NCBI GenBank assembly: GCA_030917395.1
Contig: JAUPUU010000295.1
Location: forward strand, 1 to 43,810
Origin: Cyanobacteriota bacterium erpe_2018_sw_21hr_WHONDRS-SW48-000092_B_bin.40
GTDB lineage: Bacteria; Cyanobacteriota; Vampirovibrionia; Obscuribacterales; Obscuribacteraceae
DNA: 43,810 nucleotides
Direction: 5' to 3'
Position numbers and translations under genes: made by a program. Every line of letters begins with the position of its first letter. The stretch's first letter is position 1. The notes beneath the pieces are model-generated. The model was not told where the DNA came from. It saw nothing but the letters and a program-made list of their open reading frames with translations, and did not search any database. Below, piece after piece: positions 24,954-32,395 of the stretch.

Positions 24954-27227
24954 ATGCGACTCAATCTTCAACTTAAGATTTCGCATAAGGGATTTATTCT
25001 CGTATTAGTTCCGCTCGTCTTTGAACTTGTGTTCTTGATTGTTTTGTCTGTATTGCTGCAGCAAGCTGAAGTGGAGGTACAAAGGCAGGTCAGGTCGAAG
25101 GCCATTATTTCGCAGGCCAACGCTTTGTCTAAGTTGTTCTATGATGCCGGCGTAGCCATGGGTGGTTACAGTATCACCAAGAGTCCTTTGTTCTCTGACA
25201 GATACGACAAAATTGTGCGGCAGATTCCTCTCGATTTGCAGGAATTGAAAGGCCTGGTTGGCGACAACGACAAGCAACAGCTGATTTTGGGCCGCCTGCA
25301 GACGATTACATCGGATGGTTTGAAAATTCTCGGTGAAGCTAAAGCAGCCATCGATGACAACCGGGTTGATGTGGCTCAGTTTCGAGCCAGGCACATGTAC
25401 AAGCAGATTCGCCAGTTGGCTGACCAACTGCAAGATGAGTTGAAAGGTCTGACTGAAGACGAAAGAAAAATTGAAAGTGAGAGCCCGGAACAGCAGAACA
25501 GGTCTAGGGCAGCGGTCAAGATGTTCTTGGTATTCGGCGTTGTACTCAATATCGGTATAGCCTTCTTGCTCTTGTATTATTTCTTGCGCAGCATTTCAAC
25601 TCGTTTGAGCACTGTCACAGATAACTCCTTTAGATTGGCTCGTGGTCAAAAATTGCGGCCTCCTCTCAGCGGCAATGATGAGATTGCCCAGCTCGATGAT
25701 GCTTTCCGCAGCATGGCTGAAGCACTGGCAGAAGCTAGCCGCAAAGAAAGAGCCGTAATTGAAAATGCTGCCGATGTGATTTGTTCTATTGATATGGATG
25801 GTAAATTCGTCGCTGTAAACCCTGCTTCGTATGAGAGCTGGGGCTTCTATCCGGACGAATTGATGGGCCGTCGTTTTATTGAAGTGATTATGCCTGAAGA
25901 CGTGCCCGATACTATTCGGGCTGTGCGTTCTGTTCGTGGTGCCACCAGTAAGGTTAACTTCGAAAACCGCGTGAAAAAGCGCGATGGCAGTATGGTTAAC
26001 GTCTTGTGGTCGGCAGACTGGTCAGAGAAAGATAGAGCCTTATTCTGCGTTGCCCACGATATCACCCAACGTAAATTGGTTGAGGAAGCGATTAAGGCTA
26101 ACGAAGCTCGCATTCGCAACATCATCAATAATATGATGGTCGGTTTGATCATCATTACCCGCGACGGCTTGATTGAGTCAATCAACCCCCGTACTGAGTC
26201 TATGTTCTCCACTCGCAGCCACGAAATGCTTGGCCGTCACGTCATGTCACTCTTTGCTGATGCGCGCCATTTCTCGGTCAGCGACCCTAACGACCGCCAG
26301 TCGTTTATGGAAACATTGTTCACTAAGGCTCTTAACCGCATCGGTGAATTTGATTGTTTATCGGCCAATGGCGAAGATTTCCCTGTAGAGATTTCGCTGA
26401 CTGAGTTTGTCTCACCAGATGGTGCTGTGCGATTTATGGCTAACGTTCTCGACGTTTCTGAGCGCAAAGAAGTGGAGCGCATGAAGAAAGAGTTCGTTTC
26501 TACTGTTTCACACGAACTGCGTACTCCGCTTACATCTATTCGTGGTTCACTTACCCTGCTGGCTGTTGGAGCCATGGGGGCTCTTCCTGAGCAAGCCAAG
26601 AAAGTAGTTAATATTGCTGAACGCAACACCATTCGTTTGATTGGTCTGATTAACGATATTCTCGACGTTGAAAAGCTCGAAGCTGGCAAGCTTGATATGG
26701 AGCTGGTTGATGTTGCTGTTGCCTCCATCTTTGAGCGCTCCGAGCAAGCTGTAAATACATTTGCTGCCAACAATGGTGTGCTCCTCGATATGAAGCCCAG
26801 TGGCGAAATGGTACATGCCGACGGCGATAGATTGGTGCAGGTTTTGGTTAACTTGATCTCTAACGCTGTCAAATTCTCACCCAAAGGTGCCGCTGTTACT
26901 GTTAGTTCAGCAGAGATTCCGGGCGGATTTATAGAAGTGCATGTTACTGATAGAGGTCGAGGTATTCCTGAGAGCTTTAAGAACAGATTGTTCCAAAGAT
27001 TCCAGCAGGTTGAAGCTTCAGATGCGAAGAAGAAAGGCGGTACAGGTTTGGGTCTGGCCATTTGTAAGGGTATCGTTGAGCAACACGGAGGAACCATTGG
27101 GGTTGAGTCAGAAGAGGGCAAAGGTTCGACTTTCTGGTTCCGCATTCCCAAGGCACAAAATTTGCTAAAGCAACCAGTTCAGGTGCTTGAGCCAGCTGCC
27201 TCGATGCAGTCAAATCAGGCTTTTTAG
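24954..27227 (+). CDS. HAMP-PAS-PAS sensor histidine kinase
   Basis: The 757-aa membrane kinase has, in order: a transmembrane helix (about 14-38), an external helical sensor region (about 40-185), a second helix (about 188-210), HAMP (to about 263), PAS1 (about 268-375, ENAADVICSIDMDGKFVAVN), PAS2 (about 385-500), HisKA with FVSTVSHELRTPLTSIRGSL (phospho-acceptor H520) and an HATPase domain (QVLVNLISNAVKFSP, DRGRGIP, GGTGLGLAI). It is a complete, apparently active class I kinase. AGGAA precedes the ATG. Receiver proteins follow immediately, so the cluster is a phosphorelay in which this is the input. Confidence 0.96.
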   Translation: MRLNLQLKISHKGFILVLVPLVFELVFLIVLSVLLQQAEVEVQRQVRSKAIISQANALSKLFYDAGVAMGGYSITKSPLFSDRYDKIVRQIPLDLQELKGLVGDNDKQQLILGRLQTITSDGLKILGEAKAAIDDNRVDVAQFRARHMYKQIRQLADQLQDELKGLTEDERKIESESPEQQNRSRAAVKMFLVFGVVLNIGIAFLLLYYFLRSISTRLSTVTDNSFRLARGQKLRPPLSGNDEIAQLDDAFRSMAEALAEASRKERAVIENAADVICSIDMDGKFVAVNPASYESWGFYPDELMGRRFIEVIMPEDVPDTIRAVRSVRGATSKVNFENRVKKRDGSMVNVLWSADWSEKDRALFCVAHDITQRKLVEEAIKANEARIRNIINNMMVGLIIITRDGLIESINPRTESMFSTRSHEMLGRHVMSLFADARHFSVSDPNDRQSFMETLFTKALNRIGEFDCLSANGEDFPVEISLTEFVSPDGAVRFMANVLDVSERKEVERMKKEFVSTVSHELRTPLTSIRGSLTLLAVGAMGALPEQAKKVVNIAERNTIRLIGLINDILDVEKLEAGKLDMELVDVAVASIFERSEQAVNTFAANNGVLLDMKPSGEMVHADGDRLVQVLVNLISNAVKFSPKGAAVTVSSAEIPGGFIEVHVTDRGRGIPESFKNRLFQRFQQVEASDAKKKGGTGLGLAICKGIVEQHGGTIGVESEEGKGSTFWFRIPKAQNLLKQPVQVLEPAASMQSNQAF

Positions 27228-27266
27228 ATTGAATACGAAATTTAGTATTTGGAGACAATATTTACT

Positions 27267-27668
27267 ATGAAGGTTCTCATTATTGATGACGAGGAGGACT
27301 TTCGCACGGTCGCTAGTTCTTGCCTGGGCTTGTTGGGCGGCGATACTGTAGCGGAAGCTTGTTCGGGCAAGGAGGGCATTGAAATGGCGCGCAATGACGT
27401 GCCCGATGTAATCTTGCTTGATCTCTGTATGACTGATATGGATGGTACAAAAACTTTAGCCAGTTTGCGAGAAATTCCTGAGACCGCCGAGGTTCCAGTG
27501 ATATTTTGCACAACTAAAGGGATGTTTCCAGAATTTGAAGACATGAAGAAGCTTGGGGCGCTGGCTGTAATAACCAAACCGTTTGATCCCCTGAAGCTCT
27601 CTGACCAGATCAAGGAGATTCTCAAAGCCGCTGGTTTCGCTTGTGATCAAGTCTTATCGGCAGATTAG
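27267..27668 (+). CDS. stand-alone receiver (CheY-like) response regulator
   Basis: I place the start at the ATG at 27267 (133 aa), with GGAG at 27251-27254. The protein is a single receiver domain with the acidic pair D7/D8, phospho-acceptor D52 (LLDLCMTDMDG), T82/T83 and K104. There is no output domain, so it probably passes phosphate onward or regulates by protein contact. It starts 39 bp after the kinase. The next gene encodes a paralogous receiver with the same residue spacing. Confidence 0.95.
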   Translation: MKVLIIDDEEDFRTVASSCLGLLGGDTVAEACSGKEGIEMARNDVPDVILLDLCMTDMDGTKTLASLREIPETAEVPVIFCTTKGMFPEFEDMKKLGALAVITKPFDPLKLSDQIKEILKAAGFACDQVLSAD

Positions 27669-27785
27669 TTGGAGGCAAGTAGAAAGTAAAGAAAATAGGT
27701 GAAGTAAAGAGATACTGGGTATTAAGAGTCTAATGGCACTGGCGTTTATGGTTGGCCTTAATAAGAAGAAAACTTAGGAGAGACA

Positions 27786-28157
27786 ATGAGAGTTCTCATC
27801 ATTGACGATGAAGAAGACACCCGTTCGATTGCGAGTATGAGTCTAACTATACTTGGTGGTCTAGAGGTGATCGAGGCGGAGAATGGCCAGGATGGCGTAA
27901 ACAAAGCGGCTGCGGAGCAGCCTGATGTAATTTTGCTCGATATGATGATGCCTATTATGGATGGACCCAGTACACTTGAGGCCCTTCGTAGCAATGATCG
28001 GACGCGCAATATTCCAGTGATCTTTCTCACTGCTAAGGCAATGACCTCAGAAATTGAAAGGCTGAAGAGAATGGGAGCCCGCGGTATTCTTACCAAACCG
28101 TTTGACCCAACTGTTCTGGCTACGCAGATGAAAGCTATTCTCGATACTACTTCATAA
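27786..28157 (+). CDS. stand-alone receiver (CheY-like) response regulator
   Basis: The 123-aa protein is a single receiver domain, with D7/D8, phospho-acceptor D52 (LLDMMMPIMDG), T82 and K104 all present. AGGAGAG precedes the ATG. It aligns without gaps with the receiver at 27267 over about 115 residues and shares MxVLIIDDEED and TKPFDP, indicating a tandem duplication. Lacking an output domain, it is a likely phosphorelay intermediate to the following Hpt-GGDEF protein. A 117-bp gap separates it from the first receiver. Confidence 0.95.
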   Translation: MRVLIIDDEEDTRSIASMSLTILGGLEVIEAENGQDGVNKAAAEQPDVILLDMMMPIMDGPSTLEALRSNDRTRNIPVIFLTAKAMTSEIERLKRMGARGILTKPFDPTVLATQMKAILDTTS

Positions 28158-28184
28158 CTAGAATTTCAGGGGTTAGATAAAGGC

Positions 28185-29843
28185 ATGGCTTCCTGGCAGG
28201 AAACCTTTTCCGAACTTAAAAGTCAGTATGTGCAACGCTCAACCGATAGGCTTGCGCAAATTATTGAGCTTTTTACTAAACTCATGTCCAGTCCAGAGAA
28301 TAAAGATTTGGCTCACCAGCTCAGTCGGCACTATCACTGGCTAGCTGGTTCTGGCAGTATGTACGGATTTCAGCGAGTTTCAGCCCTTGGCGTTGAGGGC
28401 GAAAAACTTTGCGAAGTGATTACTAGAAATAGTGGACCCGCATCAAAGGGTGATTTAGAGCGCATGCAAGCGCTCCTGCAAGAACTATCAACTCAGTTCA
28501 CTGGCGGTGATGAGGCTCCTGAAACAACTAATCTCGGCAAGGTTAGAGCTGTTGCTACGTCTGGCCGACAAGAAGTCTTAGTGATTGATGATGATCAAAA
28601 AGATCTTGAATCACTGAAGAAAATGGTAGAAGAAAACGACTTTAGTTTCCGCAGTGCACGATCCTTTGCTGGCACCATTAGTGAGCTTGAGCGCCGTATG
28701 CCTGAGGGCATGATTCTTGAAATTCCTTTACCTGATGGTGATGCTTATGAGCTGGTAGAGCGCATTAGGGCTATGCCTGGTGGCGATGAGATGGCAATTA
28801 TCATTGTCTCAAAGCAAACAGGATTTTTAGACAAAGTCAGAGCCATTCATTGTGGTGCTGATGCTCACTTTGAAAAACCTATCGATACTAAGTCGATGTT
28901 CCGCCGTTTGCGTTACCTGCTAGATAAACGCTACCAAGAAACACCGCGAATACTTTCGGTGGAAGACGACCCAGATCAAGCAGCGTTTATTCGTGCCTTC
29001 TTAGAATCAGCTGGCTATCAGGTGCGCACTTGTACTGATCCTAAGAACTTTGAGTCTTACATGTCGGCATTTCAGCCTGATTTGGTCTTGCTTGATGTTA
29101 TGCTTCCGGGCATGACTGGCTACGAACTTTCTCGCTATGTGCGACAAGACGAGCGCCATGCCACATTGCCCATTCTATTTTTAACGACACAAGGGCAGAT
29201 TGATGCCCGCATTGAAAGCGCTCGGGCTGGTGGTGATGACCACCTGGTCAAGCCTGTGCCGCCGGCTCTTTTATTGAGTTCTGTTTCTTCGCGCTTAGAG
29301 CGCGCGCGCTTTCTCAAAACTTTATTGCACCGCGATGGTCTGACGAGCCTGCTCAACCACACTACCTTTATGGAGCAAGCGCAAGCTGTCATTGCTCAAC
29401 GCAAAAGACATGCTGGCTTCACTGTTTTGATTTTGCTTGATATTGATTATTTCCGTTCTATCAACGAACGCCATGGCTACCCCGGTGGTGACAAAGTTCT
29501 AGTTGCCCTATCTATGCTCTTGCGCAGGCGCTTGCGGCAGTCAGATATTATCGGACGCTATGCCGGTGATGAATTTGCCATCATCGCTGAGGGTCTCGAT
29601 GAAAATGAAGCGCAATTGCTCTCTTCGCGTTTGGTGGCCGACTTTGCCGCCATTCAGCATTCAACCCTGTCTCATGCTGGTTTCTATGCAACCTGCTCCT
29701 CAGGTATCGCCATACTTGATGCCAAAACTATGTCTGTTGAAACCTGGGTTAAGTCAGCTTTTCGTGCTTTGCAAGAAGCTAAAGCTGCTGGTCGCAACTG
29801 TGCCGTTACTTTCCGCGAAGAGATGAATTCCGTATCTAAGTAG
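28185..29843 (+). CDS. Hpt-REC-REC-GGDEF phosphorelay diguanylate cyclase
   Basis: The 552-aa cytoplasmic protein has four parts. An Hpt-like domain (about 1-110) has HWLAGSGSMYGF and phospho-acceptor H51. REC1 (about 129-248) has Glu179 where the phospho-acceptor Asp should be (MILEIPLPDGDAYE). REC2 (about 254-375) is intact, with D304 in LLDVMLPGMTGYE. The GGDEF domain (about 380-545) carries the active variant AGDEF (460-464) and an RxxD inhibitory site (RQSD, 451-454). It should make cyclic-di-GMP under phosphorelay control and be feedback-inhibited. The permanent Glu in REC1 may mimic phosphorylation. It follows the second receiver by 27 bp and closes the signalling cluster. Confidence 0.93.
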   Translation: MASWQETFSELKSQYVQRSTDRLAQIIELFTKLMSSPENKDLAHQLSRHYHWLAGSGSMYGFQRVSALGVEGEKLCEVITRNSGPASKGDLERMQALLQELSTQFTGGDEAPETTNLGKVRAVATSGRQEVLVIDDDQKDLESLKKMVEENDFSFRSARSFAGTISELERRMPEGMILEIPLPDGDAYELVERIRAMPGGDEMAIIIVSKQTGFLDKVRAIHCGADAHFEKPIDTKSMFRRLRYLLDKRYQETPRILSVEDDPDQAAFIRAFLESAGYQVRTCTDPKNFESYMSAFQPDLVLLDVMLPGMTGYELSRYVRQDERHATLPILFLTTQGQIDARIESARAGGDDHLVKPVPPALLLSSVSSRLERARFLKTLLHRDGLTSLLNHTTFMEQAQAVIAQRKRHAGFTVLILLDIDYFRSINERHGYPGGDKVLVALSMLLRRRLRQSDIIGRYAGDEFAIIAEGLDENEAQLLSSRLVADFAAIQHSTLSHAGFYATCSSGIAILDAKTMSVETWVKSAFRALQEAKAAGRNCAVTFREEMNSVSK

Positions 29844-29911
29844 AGCCAGCAAAGTAAAGCCAAGAGGCTATTATTAGCATTTGCTTTGGCTGCTGCCTTT
29901 TTATTGGAATC

Positions 29912-30946
29912 ATGGAAAAAAACGTAGAAAAGCGATCTGTAACAATTCTTGGAGCTGGCTCCTGGGGCCTCACTTTGGCTCATTTATGGTGCCATAGTGG
30001 CCGACCAGTCAAGGTCTATTGCCGCAATCAAGCCGGTGCTTTGAAACTCACCACCACTCGTCTGATGGAAAAGCCTCGGGCTCATCACATTCCTAGCGAA
30101 GTTGTAATTACCAGTTCCCTAGACGAAGCGCTAAGTGATACAGATTTAGTCGTTTTTGCTTGTAATTCTCAGTCTATGCGTGAGTTGGCAACAGCTGTGG
30201 CTGCTAGCTTGCTCAACTCAGCAGACGGCGGCAAAACTGACAAATCGTTGCCTGTTTTGGTCAGCGCCACCAAGGGTCTAGAGCTTGGCACCCAGATGCG
30301 AATGAGTGAAATTTTGACAGCGGTTGTGCCTGGCTGCGGTGTGGCTTCGCTGTCTGGTCCAAACTTGGCTGATGAAGTGCTGGGCGGACTGCCTACGGCC
30401 TCAGTGGTCGCTTCTGCTGATATCAACTTAGCTCGCTCTTTGCAAAGTCAGCTCTCGGCGCCAAAATTTAGAGTTTACGCCAGTGACGATCCGGTGGGCA
30501 TTGAATTGGGCGGCACACTTAAAAACGTCATTGCCATTGCGGCTGGGGCCTGTGATGGCCTCTCCCTTGGTGTTAATGCCAAGGCTTCCCTGCTCACCCG
30601 CGGTTTAGCTGAAATTACACGTCTGGCTGTCAGGCTAGGAGCTAAGCCCCAAACCATGGCCGGTTTAGCCGGTATGGGCGATCTCTTTGCTACCTGCTCT
30701 GGGCCACTTTCTCGAAATTATCGGGTCGGATTTGAGCTTGCTCGCGGTAAGGCTCTTAGTCTTATCCTCGAAGAGCTGGGCTCTGTGGCAGAAGGAGTAC
30801 CAACCGCTGAGGCGGTTTGTGAACTTTCTAAAAGACTAGGATTAGAGCTACCCATAGCAGAGCAAGTTGAGTCCACACTTAAGGGAAATTCGACGCCCGC
30901 TGGCGCTATTATGGCGCTTTTAAGTCGTCCGCTCGCCAGTGAATAA
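29912..30946 (+). CDS. gpsA: glycerol-3-phosphate dehydrogenase [NAD(P)+]
   Basis: The 344-aa enzyme reduces dihydroxyacetone phosphate to sn-glycerol 3-phosphate for phospholipid synthesis. The Rossmann motif is VTILGAGSWGLTLAHLW (about 10-26). LSGPNLADEVLGGLPTA, ELGGTLKNVIAIAAGACDGL (with the catalytic Lys), GLAGMGDLFATCSGPLSRN and a late VAEGVPTAEAVCEL are all family blocks. There is no clear ribosome binding site before the ATG. It is followed on the same strand by glycan-precursor genes. Confidence 0.96.
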   Translation: MEKNVEKRSVTILGAGSWGLTLAHLWCHSGRPVKVYCRNQAGALKLTTTRLMEKPRAHHIPSEVVITSSLDEALSDTDLVVFACNSQSMRELATAVAASLLNSADGGKTDKSLPVLVSATKGLELGTQMRMSEILTAVVPGCGVASLSGPNLADEVLGGLPTASVVASADINLARSLQSQLSAPKFRVYASDDPVGIELGGTLKNVIAIAAGACDGLSLGVNAKASLLTRGLAEITRLAVRLGAKPQTMAGLAGMGDLFATCSGPLSRNYRVGFELARGKALSLILEELGSVAEGVPTAEAVCELSKRLGLELPIAEQVESTLKGNSTPAGAIMALLSRPLASE

Positions 30947-31010
30947 GAAAGGCGAAATTGTGGCTAGATACTAATTGGCAACACTAATTGGAAGTAATGA
31001 GGGAATACCG

Positions 31011-32330
31011 GTGCCGAAGCGAGTTTTAATGCTGTCCTGGGAATATCCACCTCGCATCATTGGCGGTCTCGCCCGTGTGGTCTGGGCTCTGTCCCGAGAG
31101 CTTGTCAAGACTGGATGCGAAGTGCATGTGGTTACAGCCGATCATCCTGGCCAGCCTGAGCATGAAATTGCTGATGGTGTGCATATTCACCGGGTGAAAA
31201 CTCAAACTGATACCACTCCTGACTTTCTTAGCTGGGTCAATCGTCTCAATTTCGGCTTGCTGCAGTATGCCATTCAAATTCACCGCCAGACTCCCTTTGA
31301 CATTATTCACGCCCACGATTGGATGGTGGCTGATGCTGCTTGGGTGATGAAGAGCGGCTTTGGTATTCCATTCATTGCTACCATGCAAGCCACTGAATAT
31401 GGCCGCATGCATGGCATTCATAATGACATGCAGTCCTATATTCACCAAATGGAATGGCGCCTTACTTTTGAAGCCTGGGAAGTAATCGTCAACTCAAATT
31501 CAATGCACGAAGAGCTGCAGCGCTCTTTCAAAATGCCATCAGACAAAATTGTGATCATTCCCAACGGAACCGATCCCGATGTCTTCGATTTTGAGTTTAA
31601 CAACCATGCTATGCGCAGCAAATATGCTCGCGATCAAGAACAAATTATTTTGTACGTCGGTCGCATGGTGCGTGAGAAAGGTGTGCAAGTGCTCCTCGAT
31701 GCTGCGCCACGGGTGCTTTCTGAGCGGCCAGGAACGCAGTTCTTGATGGTTGGCACTGGCTATTATCTCGAAGACTTGAAGCGTCAAGCTTGGCAAAGTG
31801 GAGTGGGCGAAAATTGCCACTTCTTAGGCTATGTAGGTGACGCTGAATTGTTAGAGCTGTACAAGTGTGCTGATGTCGTTTGTATCCCCAGCTTGTATGA
31901 GCCTTTCGGTATCGTGGCCTTAGAGGGAATGGCGGCGCAAGTGCCGGTGGTTACTTCTGATGTCGGTGGTTTGAAAGACTTTGTTGAGAATATGGAGACT
32001 GGTGTCACCACCTATGCCGGCGACGCTTCTTCTCTAGCTTGGGGCCTGCTTCAGGTGTTGAGAAATCCGGAATTAGCTCAGCGCTTGCGCGAAACAGGTT
32101 ATGACAAAGTCAAGCATATCTATAACTGGAAGGTTATTGCCAGCCGGACTTATGAGGTCTATCAAAAAGTCTTGAACGAGGCCAACATGCAAAAGGCCAA
32201 GGCCGAAATGGTAAGCGCTGCCAGCGAAAAACTAGAAGCGCCAATGCCAAGCGAAGGCAAAGTTACGGTTAATGCTGCTCCTAAAGAGAAGACGGCTAAA
32301 GTGACTAAAGACACTAAGGCCAAGCGCTAG
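31011..32330 (+). CDS. family 4 glycosyltransferase
   Basis: I prefer the GTG at 31011 (439 aa), with GAGGGA about 8 bases upstream. A TTG at 30975 in the same frame has no site. The N-terminal half has KRVLMLSWEYPPRIIGGLAR, the acceptor-side pattern seen in glycogen/starch synthase-like GT4 enzymes. The C-terminal half has YVGRMVREKGVQVLLDAAPR and PSLYEPFGIVALEGMAAQVP, the nucleotide-sugar site with the E-x7-E motif. The last 60 residues are a Lys/Ala-rich tail. The enzyme transfers a sugar from a nucleotide donor, and the acceptor is unknown. It sits next to a nucleotidyltransferase, pointing to polysaccharide or glycogen-type synthesis. Confidence 0.88.
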   Translation: MPKRVLMLSWEYPPRIIGGLARVVWALSRELVKTGCEVHVVTADHPGQPEHEIADGVHIHRVKTQTDTTPDFLSWVNRLNFGLLQYAIQIHRQTPFDIIHAHDWMVADAAWVMKSGFGIPFIATMQATEYGRMHGIHNDMQSYIHQMEWRLTFEAWEVIVNSNSMHEELQRSFKMPSDKIVIIPNGTDPDVFDFEFNNHAMRSKYARDQEQIILYVGRMVREKGVQVLLDAAPRVLSERPGTQFLMVGTGYYLEDLKRQAWQSGVGENCHFLGYVGDAELLELYKCADVVCIPSLYEPFGIVALEGMAAQVPVVTSDVGGLKDFVENMETGVTTYAGDASSLAWGLLQVLRNPELAQRLRETGYDKVKHIYNWKVIASRTYEVYQKVLNEANMQKAKAEMVSAASEKLEAPMPSEGKVTVNAAPKEKTAKVTKDTKAKR

Positions 32331-32395
32331 GTTCTCGTTCTTAAGTTCAAGTTCTGCGACTCAAGTTCCACAATTTTAACGGTTTAGGAGGTTGT

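Noticed and set aside
29844..29911. Possible terminator between the GGDEF gene and gpsA
   Set aside because: A T5 run is present, but the upstream pairings are short with long loops and compete with each other.
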